Numbered from the stretch's first letter, positions 8,164-16,812 are shown. The stretch: 49,520 bases of DNA from Arthrobacter liuii (GCF_014639275.1 NZ_BMFW01000028.1:1-49520), one strand, 5' to 3'. The notes: generated from the letters alone by a model not told the origin. Numbers and translations are program-made.

Positions 8164-9006
8164 ATGTGTGACGATCACCCTTCCGACACCAGTCGACGCG
8201 CTGCACTCGGTTTCCTTGGGGCATCCCTGGCGACTGCACTGGCTGCATGTTCGACCCCCGGAACCACGTCCGCGAAAGATCCGGCCTCGGGAGCCGTCAG
8301 GACTGAGTCGTCGGCTGGCCCTGACGGGCCGGCAACGAGTCAGGCAGCAAGCCCCGCAGGATCGACCAAGGGCCCCCGGGGCTCCTTCGTTCCGGACTAT
8401 TCTTTGCCTCCCATCCAAGGTGGCCTTGCTCCGGTGATCACCAGGATCCCGACCAAACAGCCCGTTGTGTTCCTCACGATTGATGACGGAGCGGTGAAAT
8501 CCCCGGATAGCGTCCGACTCCTCGCCGAAAACGACTTTCCTGCGAGTTTGTTCCTGACGAGCAACACGGTCCGGGACAACCCGGCGTTCTTCAAGGCCTT
8601 CATGGAACAAGGCAGCCGGATCGAAAACCATACCGTCAGCCATAACGTGAACATGACCACGCAGTGGGGCTACCAGCGGCAACTCGACGACATTATTGGG
8701 ATGCAGGATTTCGCCATGCAACAGTACGGCCGCAAACCCGCCTTGTTCAGGCCCCCGGGAGGCGCCTACTCCACGACCATGCGGCAAGCAGTCGCAGCCG
8801 CCGGACTCAAAGCAGTTATCACCTGGGAAGCCAAGGCCAACGCCGGCCGCATGGACTACCAATACGGCAACACCCTAAGGCCCGGCGACATCGTCCTGAT
8901 GCACTTCCGACCCGAATTCCCAGCCGATTTCGCCGCTTTCCGTGCAGCACAGGACGCTGCCGGCCTGCAAGTTGTGCTGCTGGAGGACTTCCTCGGCGTA
9001 GCGTGA
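8164..9006 (+). CDS. Polysaccharide deacetylase family lipoprotein (NodB domain)
   Basis: A 280-residue protein. SRRAALG at residues 10-16 is a twin-arginine-like motif and LAAC (C29) a lipobox, so it is probably exported folded and lipid-anchored. The NodB domain shows TIDDGA (metal-binding aspartates), NHTVSH (metal histidines), RPPGGAY and LMHF. Such enzymes remove N-acetyl groups from peptidoglycan or chitin-like polymers using a divalent metal. The true start is ATG 8164; the upstream open frame is a shadow of phnE. It lies 35 bp after phnE, so it may be read through from the phosphonate operon, though no phosphonate role is obvious. Confidence 0.85.
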   Translation: MCDDHPSDTSRRAALGFLGASLATALAACSTPGTTSAKDPASGAVRTESSAGPDGPATSQAASPAGSTKGPRGSFVPDYSLPPIQGGLAPVITRIPTKQPVVFLTIDDGAVKSPDSVRLLAENDFPASLFLTSNTVRDNPAFFKAFMEQGSRIENHTVSHNVNMTTQWGYQRQLDDIIGMQDFAMQQYGRKPALFRPPGGAYSTTMRQAVAAAGLKAVITWEAKANAGRMDYQYGNTLRPGDIVLMHFRPEFPADFAAFRAAQDAAGLQVVLLEDFLGVA

Positions 9007-9380
9007 TGCTCCCGCGTAATCCGATGCGGCACTCCGTCGCCGTTGCGGTTATTTAGGTTCCGGTGGGCACGCGAGGGCTGGGACGGGGGCGATTCGAGGG
9101 CCAGCCGCATGCCGACTAAGCAAGCACTTCCATAACCGTGGTGACCATCCAGTCCCGGAACGCCTACTGGACTCCCGCTTGGGAAAGAGTTTTTTCGCGT
9201 CCCGGGATTGGGCCGGCCCAGAGACCCGGACACACCGGTGAGCCGACGGGCGGTAACGTCCGCTTTTTGTTCCATGGCGGTTCATTGTTCAGTTCCCGTT
9301 GCGTCATGTTGTGCCCGGAAGGTTGGAATCTTGGTGACCCGCCAAGGGCCGTTCAGGTCTACCTGAAGTTGGGAGTTACC
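9007..9380 (+). promoter_or_regulatory. Leader region of the Ugp-like ABC operon
   Basis: No coding frame is supported. It contains a run of 11-nt units at 9269-9301 (GTTCCATGGCG, GTTCATTGTTC, AGTTCCCGTTG) that resembles a PhoP direct-repeat box, about 80-110 bp upstream of the first gene of the operon. The promoter for the transporter must lie here. Confidence 0.35.
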
Positions 9381-10325
9381 TTGAAGACGATCCTCCAAGG
9401 CAAGACCGCGGCGGCATCCAGGACCGCGGCATCCCGGGGCACGTCCGGTCTGCGGTCACCGGTGGCGTATCTATTTATCCTCCCGGCCATGCTGATCTTT
9501 CTGGTCTTCACCATCGGGCCGACCATTTTCACCTTTGTCGTCAGCACTTTCAAGTGGAACTGGTTGAACCCCGACCAAAACAAATTCGTGGGCGTGGCCA
9601 ATTACCAAATGCTGGTGGACGGCTCGCAGGATCCACCGTTTGCCGCCACGTTGCTAACCTCTGGCTACTTCGTTAGTGCCATGGTGGTGGGCGGAACGGC
9701 AATTTCACTGGGACTGGCCATGCTGCTACGCCAGGCAAGACGAATCAACGTTGCCGCCCGCACCGCCGTCTTCCTGGCCCACGTAACCCCACTGGTGGCA
9801 ACATCCATTGTTTGGGTCTGGATTTTCAATCCACGTTTCGGCTTGGCCAATCTGGTCATGAGTTGGTTTGGGATCCCCAACATTGACTGGCTCGGCAACT
9901 CCCGCTTTGCCATGCCGGCGGTGATCATCTACTCACTGTGGCACGAAATCGGGTTCACCACCGTGATCTTCCTCGGCGGCCTGACCACCATATCGACTGA
10001 ACTGTCCGAGGCGGCCCGCCTCGACGGATGCAACGCCTGGCAGGAATTTTGGAACGTCACGTTCCCGCAGCTTCGACCCGTCGCCATCTTCGTCATCGTG
10101 GTCTCCTCCGTGGCTTCTCTGCAGGCTTTCACGCAGTTCTTCATGATGACCGGAGGCGGCCCCGGGTTCGACACGGCAACGCTGGGCTTCCAGCTCTACC
10201 AGCAGGCATTCGTATTCAGAAAAACCGGCTACGCCGCCGCGCTGGCCGTAGTTCTCTTCAGCATCACGGTGGCGCTCTCAATCCTGCAGCTGCGAACGAC
10301 CCGCTCCCTTGGCCGGACTGTCTGA
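9381..10325 (+). CDS. Sugar/glycerophosphate-type ABC transporter permease (UgpA/MalF-like)
   Basis: A 314-residue membrane protein with six predicted helices beginning at about residue 30 (YLFILPAMLIFLVFTIGP). The ATPase-contacting EAA loop reads EAARLDGCNAWQEFWNVTFP. The open frame extends much further upstream, but TTG 9381 with GGGAG seven bases before it gives the family length, and codon bias is poor upstream. It pairs with the second permease at 11723 and the binding protein at 10386. No ATPase is encoded nearby; a shared MsiK/UgpC-type ATPase elsewhere is usual in actinobacteria. The substrate class (sugar versus glycerophospho compound) cannot be read from the permease. Confidence 0.85.
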   Translation: MKTILQGKTAAASRTAASRGTSGLRSPVAYLFILPAMLIFLVFTIGPTIFTFVVSTFKWNWLNPDQNKFVGVANYQMLVDGSQDPPFAATLLTSGYFVSAMVVGGTAISLGLAMLLRQARRINVAARTAVFLAHVTPLVATSIVWVWIFNPRFGLANLVMSWFGIPNIDWLGNSRFAMPAVIIYSLWHEIGFTTVIFLGGLTTISTELSEAARLDGCNAWQEFWNVTFPQLRPVAIFVIVVSSVASLQAFTQFFMMTGGGPGFDTATLGFQLYQQAFVFRKTGYAAALAVVLFSITVALSILQLRTTRSLGRTV

Positions 10326-10385
10326 GACGTTGCGGCAAAACCCCTGCTCTACCACTCACTTCACCATCACTTGTAGGAGAACAAA

Positions 10386-11717
10386 ATGACGCAGAACACG
10401 AAACCTCTGTGCACGGGCGGCCGTGGCCGGCTCCTTGCCACCTCAATCTTTGTTGCCGCTGGGCTGACGCTCAGCGCCTGCGGCGCCAACACGAGTGCCG
10501 GCACGGGCACAGACAGCACTGTGCCAGCCGACACCGGGGCGCCTGCGACCGTCACCTTCATGGAGGCAATGTCATCAGGCGCACAGAAAACCGCACTGGC
10601 TAAGATGACCAAAGACTTCATGGACAAAAACCCGAACATCAAGGTCGAGTTACAGGACCAGCCCGACTACGGAACTCTGCAGACGAAAATCAACGCCCAG
10701 ACGGCCGCGGGAACGCCCCCGTCGATCGCGCAGGTGTACGGAAGCTGGGCCGATGAATTCGCCACAAGCGAAGTCATCGTCCCGCTGGACGACTACGCGG
10801 CAAAAAGCGATCAATATCAGAGCTTCTTCGCTGGCATCAAGAAGGACATGAAACTCGCGGACGGCAAAACCTGGATGTGGCCGTTCAACAAATCCGTCGT
10901 AGTCCAGTACTACAACCCGGCCATGGTGCCGGCGGCGCCCAAGACCTGGGACGAGTTCGCCGCAACCGCGAAAACAGCCTCCACAGGCAACACTGTTGCC
11001 CTGTCGATCGACCCGGGCAGTTCCTCAGGACCTGCCGGTGGCACCGCATTGTTTGAAATCCTGGCCGAATCGATGGGCGAACCAGTCTTCGCCGCCGACG
11101 GGACACCACAGTTCACCAAGGACGGCGCGGCCAAGGCGATGGACTATCTGGTCCGAATGAAGAAAGAGGGGTCCTTGGTGCTGGGGACCAACTACCCCGG
11201 CCAGGCCGCACTGGGCGGTGGCACCGGGGCGTTTGATGTCTCCACCGTGGCCAGCTACCCATTCAACCTGAAGGCAGTAGGGGACAAGTTCAAACTCGGT
11301 GTCGCCGCTCTGCCCTCAGGCCCCAAAGGCCCGGCCAACCAGTTGGCCGGCACCAACATTGCCCTCTTCGCCAAGAGCTCGGACGCCGAAAAGGCCGCCG
11401 CATGGAAATATATGCAGTTTCTGACCTCGCCGGAGGAAATGGCCTACTGGTCCGCTACAACGGGCTATCTGCCGGTCAGCAAGGACGCCATGGACCAGCC
11501 GGCGTTCAAGGACTACGCCGCCAAGACTCCGTTCGTGACCGACGCCACCAACCAGCTTGACGCAGCCACTCCGCTCCCCCCGAAGTCCTGGGTCAACAAA
11601 GCCTCCGGTGCCCTGGCCCAAGCCATCCAGGCCGCCGTGAACGGATCATCAAGTTCACAGGATGCCCTGGCCGCAGCCCAGGACTCGGCCATGAAGGCCA
11701 TGAAGGGTTCCCAGTAA
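10386..11717 (+). CDS. ABC transporter substrate-binding lipoprotein (UgpB/MalE-like)
   Basis: A 443-residue family-1 solute-binding protein. Residues 1-30 are a lipoprotein signal with lipobox LSAC. The mature part shows the typical VTFMEAMSSG start, IAQVYGSWADEF, a hinge with KTWMWPFNKSVVVQYYN and a C-terminal FLTSPEEMAYWSATTGYLPV motif common to sugar and glycerol-3-phosphate binding proteins. TAGGAGAAC precedes the ATG. Position between two permeases, and a phosphatase and a metallo-hydrolase downstream, hint at a phosphorylated or phosphodiester ligand; the family is also compatible with oligosaccharides. Confidence 0.85.
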   Translation: MTQNTKPLCTGGRGRLLATSIFVAAGLTLSACGANTSAGTGTDSTVPADTGAPATVTFMEAMSSGAQKTALAKMTKDFMDKNPNIKVELQDQPDYGTLQTKINAQTAAGTPPSIAQVYGSWADEFATSEVIVPLDDYAAKSDQYQSFFAGIKKDMKLADGKTWMWPFNKSVVVQYYNPAMVPAAPKTWDEFAATAKTASTGNTVALSIDPGSSSGPAGGTALFEILAESMGEPVFAADGTPQFTKDGAAKAMDYLVRMKKEGSLVLGTNYPGQAALGGGTGAFDVSTVASYPFNLKAVGDKFKLGVAALPSGPKGPANQLAGTNIALFAKSSDAEKAAAWKYMQFLTSPEEMAYWSATTGYLPVSKDAMDQPAFKDYAAKTPFVTDATNQLDAATPLPPKSWVNKASGALAQAIQAAVNGSSSSQDALAAAQDSAMKAMKGSQ

Positions 11718-11722
11718 CGGCT

Positions 11723-12676
11723 GTGGAAACAAAAACGCCCACGATGACCCCAAGCACAAGAACGCAAACGAACGCCTCGGTAGGACGCGCGGGCTGGCGC
11801 CCCGGGCCACCGCGTATCAGCAGGGGACCAGCAGGGCGCACCCCTGGCCGCCACAACGGCCGGGTGGGGCGGCTGCTGCAGCCCGGTGCCGCCATCGCCG
11901 TGGGACTCATTTTCCTGGTTCCCATCTTTTGGATGCTGATCACCAGCGTCGCATCGGACGCGGACGTCTTCACGTTCCCGCCCAGACTCTGGCCGGCCTG
12001 GGACTTTTCCAACTATGCCAAGGCCTGGGGCAAGAGCCCGTGGCTGACGTACTTCGGAAACACGGTGCTGATCGCAGGCAGCGTCGTCCTGCTGGTCCTG
12101 ATCACATCGCTGCTGGCAGGGTTCGCGTTCGCCCTCATGCGGTTCCGCGGCAAGGGGGTCCTCTTCTTGCTGGTAATGAGCGCCATGATGGTGCCCCAAA
12201 CCGTGCTGCTCATACCGAACTTCATCATGGCCCAAAAGCTGGGATGGTACGACACCTATCTGATCCAAATCGTCCCCTGGGGCGCATCGGTATTCGGCAT
12301 CTTCCTGCTCCGCCAGTTCTTCCTCACGCTGCCCAAGGAACTTTTCGAAGCAGCCGAAATGGATGGCGCCGGCCCGCTCCGGATGCTGTTCTCGGTCGCT
12401 GCGCCGCTTGCCGCGCCCAGCCTCGTTTTAGTGGCGCTGAACTCCTTCATGGGTTCCTGGAACGCGTTCGTCTGGCCCTACATCATGACCAAATCCGACG
12501 CTGTCCGGCCCATAGAAGTAGGACTTCAAGCCTTTTACGGGACAGAGGGAACCGACTGGACAGGGCTCTGCGCGGCAGTCTCCTTCACGACGCTGCCCAT
12601 CATCGTGCTCTTTCTGTTCCTGCAAAAATACTTCGTCACCGGCGTTTACGGCACACAGGGCAGTGTCCGTGGCTGA
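11723..12676 (+). CDS. Sugar/glycerophosphate-type ABC transporter permease (UgpE/MalG-like)
   Basis: A 317-residue permease with an unusually long basic cytoplasmic N-terminus (about 50 residues rich in R, P and G) before the first helix (AAIAVGLIFLVPIFWML). The EAA loop is EAAEMDGAGPLRMLFSVAAP. It follows the binding-protein stop by 5 bp. GTG 11723 is the first in-frame start but lacks a strong ribosome site; ATG 11744 is an alternative. With the UgpA-like subunit it should form the import channel. Confidence 0.85.
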   Translation: METKTPTMTPSTRTQTNASVGRAGWRPGPPRISRGPAGRTPGRHNGRVGRLLQPGAAIAVGLIFLVPIFWMLITSVASDADVFTFPPRLWPAWDFSNYAKAWGKSPWLTYFGNTVLIAGSVVLLVLITSLLAGFAFALMRFRGKGVLFLLVMSAMMVPQTVLLIPNFIMAQKLGWYDTYLIQIVPWGASVFGIFLLRQFFLTLPKELFEAAEMDGAGPLRMLFSVAAPLAAPSLVLVALNSFMGSWNAFVWPYIMTKSDAVRPIEVGLQAFYGTEGTDWTGLCAAVSFTTLPIIVLFLFLQKYFVTGVYGTQGSVRG

Positions 12677-12716
12677 CGAACCACAACACGATCAACACCC
12701 ACGAACGGGACCTGGC

Positions 12717-14081
12717 ATGACAACGATTGAATTCTTTGGCGGGATCGGAGTGATCGGATCCTCCAAAATCATGGTCTCCACACCCACCGCGCGCGTGCTC
12801 CTGGACATGGGCCTGGACATCCCGTCCGACCAGGACCTGTTCCGCGCCCCGGTGCGTGAACGCCCCGGCTTCGAACTGCGCGACCGCCTCGCCGTCGGGT
12901 ATGCACCCGCCATGCCCGGCATCTATGACCCCGCTCAACTGGACCCGGGCGCAACCCTGGCCTGGTCCGATGACCGGCTGACCGCCGTGTTCCTGTCCCA
13001 CGCCCACCTGGACCACGACGGTGCCCTCGGCTTCCTCAGGCCCGACATCCCCGTCTATGCGCACCCCGACACCGTACTGCTCGAAGCGGCCATATTCGCC
13101 TCCGGGACGTCCGGGCCCGGCAGCCAGCCGGAATTGACCCCCATGACCGGGACGGTCGCCGTCGGGGACATCACCGTCGAAGCTGTCCCGGTGGACCACG
13201 ACATCCCGGGCGCCTGCGGATTCCTGGTCACCACACCCGACGGGACACTGGCGTACACCGGCGATATAAATTTCCACCGCGACGGCGCCAAACGCAGCCG
13301 GGGCTTCGTGGACCGGGTCGCCGGCGTGGACATGCTGGTCACCGAAACAACCATGCTCTCCTTCGACATGCCAGCCGACGCCCCCGCCCTGGAACCCCGA
13401 AGCGAAGCAGAAATACTCGATCTGTCCGCAGAAGCCATGACGCGCGCACCCGGGCTGGCCCTGCTGAGTATGTACGTCCGTGATGTGGATCGCGCCAGAC
13501 GCCTGATCGCCCACGCAACCGCCCACGGCCGTGTTCTGGTCTGGCCCGGGCAGTCAGCGGCGCTACTGCACCACTTCGGCGTCGAGGGCGTCACCACCTG
13601 GGACCGCTCCCGTCCACAGACGCCCGGTCACGCCCAAGCCGTGGTCCGTGCCGAAGCGGCCGTCCCTGGGACAATCCGGACCGTAAGCCTGGACGCCGTA
13701 CGGGCCTGCCCGTCCTCGTACCTGATCCAACCCGACGTCTCAGACGTTCCCAGCCTCCTGGACCTGCCGCTGACCGCCCCGCATCGGCCGCCGGGAACAT
13801 TCGTACCGTACATCCACGCCCAAGGCGAACCACTGGGACCCTTCATGGCCAACTGGCACACCTACCTGGAATGGCTCGACCGGCTCGACATCACCTTTGT
13901 CAGCATCGGCTCCACCGGCCACGCCACCGGCGAAGCGCTCCACAAAATGGTCACGGACATCCACCCCGGCGTCGTCGTGCCCATCCACGGATTCCGTCCC
14001 GAAGCCCTCCAAGTGGACGTTCCCAGGCTCCTCCCCGAATACGGCGCCTCCTACACCCTTAAAGGCCAGAGGATCCGCTAG
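12717..14081 (+). CDS. RNase J-like metallo-beta-lactamase/beta-CASP hydrolase
   Basis: A 454-residue cytoplasmic metallo-hydrolase. Metal motifs are complete: HAHLDH at 95-100, H161 in VDHDIPGA, D183 in AYTGD, and the beta-CASP C-terminal pattern STGHATGEAL (399-408) followed by PIHG with H424. This arrangement is that of RNase J and relatives: MBL domain, inserted beta-CASP domain, MBL return. The dedicated C-terminal domain of true RNase J (usual length about 550) is absent. Family members cleave phosphodiester bonds in nucleic acids. Its place in an ABC-importer operon with a HAD phosphatase suggests cleavage of an imported phosphodiester rather than mRNA decay (inference). A GTG at 12663 overlapping the previous gene is the alternative start. 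Confidence 0.8.
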   Translation: MTTIEFFGGIGVIGSSKIMVSTPTARVLLDMGLDIPSDQDLFRAPVRERPGFELRDRLAVGYAPAMPGIYDPAQLDPGATLAWSDDRLTAVFLSHAHLDHDGALGFLRPDIPVYAHPDTVLLEAAIFASGTSGPGSQPELTPMTGTVAVGDITVEAVPVDHDIPGACGFLVTTPDGTLAYTGDINFHRDGAKRSRGFVDRVAGVDMLVTETTMLSFDMPADAPALEPRSEAEILDLSAEAMTRAPGLALLSMYVRDVDRARRLIAHATAHGRVLVWPGQSAALLHHFGVEGVTTWDRSRPQTPGHAQAVVRAEAAVPGTIRTVSLDAVRACPSSYLIQPDVSDVPSLLDLPLTAPHRPPGTFVPYIHAQGEPLGPFMANWHTYLEWLDRLDITFVSIGSTGHATGEALHKMVTDIHPGVVVPIHGFRPEALQVDVPRLLPEYGASYTLKGQRIR

Positions 14082-14180
14082 ACGTGGCACCGCCTGGCGG
14101 AACCCTGTGACGGACCGGCGGACCCCGCAGCCAGGCCGCCGCTCCCCACCCACACACTCAGCGATGATCGAAAGTCTCCC

Positions 14181-14969
14181 ATGAACCTCCTCCCGCCACC
14201 CCAGGCCAACAATGCCGCGGTCTTTGATTCACCGCTGCCACTGCTCGTTCTGGACTTCGACGGCACCATTTGCCTCGGAGACGGCCCCGTACACGCGTAC
14301 GCCGAAGCCGCCGCCCGCAGGCTCCCCGCAGCAACCAGCGGACCTCTGCTCGAGGCCTTGGAACACTTCCTCAGCAACGGCCCGGGCTGCAGGCCCTATC
14401 CGGACGGTTACGCAGCCGTCGCGGACCTGTTCGGCCCGCACCTTCATGCCAATCAACTCAACGCCGCCTTCACCGAAAGCCGTCAGCGCCTGGCCTCAGG
14501 CGACGTGGCAATAACACCACCGCCCGGCCTCGCGGACTTCCTTGACAACCTCACAGGCCGTGCACTCCGGGTCGTCGTGACCAACGCGCCCTCCTCCGGG
14601 GTGAACGAAAGCCTCCGGACGCTCGGGCTCCAGGACCACATCGATGTCGTAAGGGCGGACGCCGGCAAACCCGCCGGGTTCAGTGAGCTGCTCCCCCAAA
14701 TGCTCCGACACCGGGCGCACCACCGCCTGCTCAGCGTCGGCGACATTTGGGAAAACGACCTCCGGCTCCCCCATGAAGCGGGCTGCGCGACAGCCTACAT
14801 CGACCGTCACAATCACCCAAGCGGCCCAACCACCCTCCACGGCCCCGACTTCCCGTCCCTGTATCCAGCCATAGACGCCTGGGCGGAGAACCCAGAAAGG
14901 TTCCGCGAACACCGCCCCACCACCACCGACCCGCAGCGCATCGTCGCGGACCACACCAACCACGACTGA
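14181..14969 (+). CDS. HAD-superfamily phosphatase
   Basis: A 262-residue HAD hydrolase. Motif I is VLDFDGTI with D25 and D27, motif II VVTNAP, motif III lysine near DAGKPAGF, motif IV VGDIWENDL. The cap is short and alpha-helical (about residues 40-130). Such enzymes remove phosphate from small phosphoesters; D27 fits phosphatase activity. It is the last gene of the ABC-transporter/beta-CASP operon, 99 bp after the metallo-hydrolase, so it may dephosphorylate the product of that enzyme. A sugar-phosphate or nucleotide substrate is equally possible. About 20 residues precede the first strand, so the start may be later, although none is better supported. Confidence 0.8.
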   Translation: MNLLPPPQANNAAVFDSPLPLLVLDFDGTICLGDGPVHAYAEAAARRLPAATSGPLLEALEHFLSNGPGCRPYPDGYAAVADLFGPHLHANQLNAAFTESRQRLASGDVAITPPPGLADFLDNLTGRALRVVVTNAPSSGVNESLRTLGLQDHIDVVRADAGKPAGFSELLPQMLRHRAHHRLLSVGDIWENDLRLPHEAGCATAYIDRHNHPSGPTTLHGPDFPSLYPAIDAWAENPERFREHRPTTTDPQRIVADHTNHD

Positions 14970-15254
14970 CCCATTTTGTCGTCCCGGTTTGGTGTCAGGC
15001 GTGCGTGGAGGAGCAGGTAGTGGATCAGTCTTGATAGATTCTTGTGCCCTTCGTGGGCTGCCGTAGCGGGTTGACTCCTACGATGGAGCCAGGAACGTGC
15101 CGCTGGGGCAGGGATCCAGCAATGGGAGATCAAGTTGGCGGCAGGAATTCCGGGGCTGGACGTCTGCCGTCCGTCGGCAACCGCGCCTTGGGTAACTGTG
15201 AACTCGACCAGCGAGACTCACCGACGCCCAGTGCCGTGCGACAAACAGGCACGC

Positions 15255-15692
15255 ATGGCTCCCGTAACCGGCTGGGCGCTGCTGGGCCCGATCATAATCG
15301 CAGGTTTGTCCGGATGCGGAAGCCTGCCGGGCTCGGCAGCAGACCAGACTCCCACGCCGGCAGGTGCGACTTCGTCGGCACCTGCAGAGACCCACCTCCA
15401 ACAAGCAGCCCGCTCGTGCGGTCTGAACGGCAGCTCCTACGGAGCAATCGGGGACGACGGTTACTCGATAACCCTGCAAAGCAAGCCGAAAAAAGGATCC
15501 CGCGGCGGTCTCAGCCTCACAGAAATCGATTGCGTTCTGGACGTAGTCAAAGTCCCCAATGCCATCGCGAGCCAGATGGACGGGACGCGTGCCCTAGACG
15601 GGACGCAAGATGCCACCTGGGACAAAATTTCTGCGACCTGGACGTACCATCCGGACAATGGGTTTCGGATAATCCTGACGGAGTTGAAGTAG
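15255..15692 (+). CDS. Small hypothetical lipoprotein
   Basis: A 145-residue protein with a short signal (APVTGWALLGPIIIAGLSGC) whose lipobox LSGC predicts lipidation, then a low-complexity S/T/P/A linker and a compact domain of about 90 residues. That domain has one conserved-looking Cys pair (SCGLNG and EIDCVL) and ends GTQDATWDKISATWTYHPDNGF. I have the impression that similar hypothetical lipoproteins occur in Micrococcaceae, but no function is known to me. The frame is open further upstream; ATG 15255 is chosen because the signal peptide begins there. It stands alone between two unrelated operons. Confidence 0.65.
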   Translation: MAPVTGWALLGPIIIAGLSGCGSLPGSAADQTPTPAGATSSAPAETHLQQAARSCGLNGSSYGAIGDDGYSITLQSKPKKGSRGGLSLTEIDCVLDVVKVPNAIASQMDGTRALDGTQDATWDKISATWTYHPDNGFRIILTELK

Positions 15693-15834
15693 TTAAGGGG
15701 CCTTGCGCTTCGCCAATTTCAGCACTTCACGCAGCGCCTATCGGGCCAGCGCGTCCGGGAGCCGCACGTTGCCCCGCCTTGTTCCCTTAACCGTGGCAGG
15801 AGGGCGGATGCCTGTACTTCGGTAAAATGCCGGG

Positions 15835-16266
15835 TCAATGGTGCGTAAAGTCATCGCTGGCACTCAGGCGTGGCCGGGGCTGAGGCGGCCCACGCTCAGC
15901 CAGCGTGCATGCAACATGATGATGGCTGGCGGGAGCGTGCGGCCCCGCCGAAAGGCGTTTTGGGTCAGGAGCTGGGCCGCGTGCTATCCGTTGCCGACGG
16001 CGGGCCCAACTGCGTGCGATGGCGTCAAGGGCCGCGTCGTAAGATGCGTCCCAGTCCATGCCGGGCGGCCCGACCTGCGCCAGTTCCAGACTTCCGAGGC
16101 CCTGGACCTGGCCCCGTATTGCCGCGTCCGCTATGTCCACCTGTGCCGATGGAAGGGCGCCGGCGACATGTGCGGCCAGGACGGCTTCCTTGAGGGGCGT
16201 CACGGCGTCGGCCGTGGTTTCCGGGCCGGGTCCGCACTTGGTGAGCCTGTCTGCCACGGGCCCCAT
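15835..16266 (-). CDS. Hypothetical protein, possibly a degraded gene
   Basis: A 143-codon frame. The first 90 codons have strong GC3 bias and a plausible helical composition (TADAVTPLKEAVLAAHVAGAL, then MDWDASYDAALDAIARSWA), which argues for real coding on this strand rather than the three overlapping plus-strand frames. After about codon 95 the bias fades and the peptide becomes rich in H, P and R, as if the original C-terminus was lost or frameshifted. AGGAC precedes the ATG weakly. I do not recognise the family. Confidence 0.4.
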   Translation of the reverse strand: MGPVADRLTKCGPGPETTADAVTPLKEAVLAAHVAGALPSAQVDIADAAIRGQVQGLGSLELAQVGPPGMDWDASYDAALDAIARSWARRRQRIARGPAPDPKRLSAGPHAPASHHHVACTLAERGPPQPRPRLSASDDFTHH

Positions 16267-16436
16267 TCGAGGGTCCTGCTGCGTTTGGCGGCGAGAGCAT
16301 TGCCGGCACAGGCCGTTTGGGCCGTTTGTGTTTGCTGGCGTTCACGGCAATGTCCTACGGTTGCCCCGCATGCTTAGGACCGCATGGCCGGGGATGTGCA
16401 TTTTTCAGGAGATAGCTTCGAGAAGGCGGAAGACGC

Positions 16437-16657
16437 ATGGAGATCGGCAGGGTAGAGCCGAGCATAGGAGTGACCGCGGGCAACCGGGAAAGCATGGAGC
16501 TGAAACTGGATGCCGCAGTTGCGGAAGTCCGGGAACACGCCGTGCGTGACGGTCGCAAGGGAATCCTGATCACCCGCCACGCGCCGGGGTCGTTACCGTC
16601 GCGCTCAGCGATGAAGTTCCCTACGGGCTGACCCAGGAACGCGACATAAGAAACTAA
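16437..16657 (+). pseudogene. Small conserved-type gene broken by a one-base frameshift
   Basis: The frame from ATG 16437 (GGAAG ribosome site) runs MELKLDAAVAEVREHAV...GKGILITRHAPG and then ends in a non-coding-looking tail. In the +2 frame, from about 16586, the sequence continues as VVTVALSDEVPYGLTQERD to a TAA at 16655-16657, with good codon bias. Together they make one small protein of about 70 residues, or about 54 if ATG 16494 is the true start. The break falls at a run of four G (16586-16589), where one base seems missing. Either the gene is inactive or the sequence has an error. The family is a small actinobacterial hypothetical protein as far as I can tell. Confidence 0.55.
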
Positions 16658-16782
16658 ATATTTCCACTCTCGTGCACGCGGCCCATGGTAAGCCGGACGC
16701 ACCCGCTGTGCCCTCCCCAAATCCCCCCGGAACTCACGCCCTTTGGCTGTCCCTGGACCTCTGTGGGACGGCGGCCGCCGAC

Positions 16783-16812
16783 CTTGCCGGTGGTCGGCCG
16801 GCCACCGGCAAG
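16783..16812 (+). terminator. 11-bp GC-rich stem-loop
   Basis: Positions 16783-16793 (CTTGCCGGTGG) pair perfectly with 16802-16812 across an 8-nt loop. No T-run follows. It sits between the frameshifted small gene and the CYTH-CHAD promoter and probably ends upstream transcription. Confidence 0.5.

Noticed and set aside
13055..13597. Minus-strand frames antisense to the beta-CASP hydrolase (for example 12636-13526)
   Set aside because: Antisense shadows; the plus frame carries every metal-binding motif of the family in order.
14813..15133. Minus-strand frame after the HAD gene (HEGHKNLSRLIHYLLLHARL)
   Set aside because: It looked briefly like a transposase or helicase remnant, but third positions are unbiased, half of it is antisense to the HAD gene, and I cannot match it to a family.
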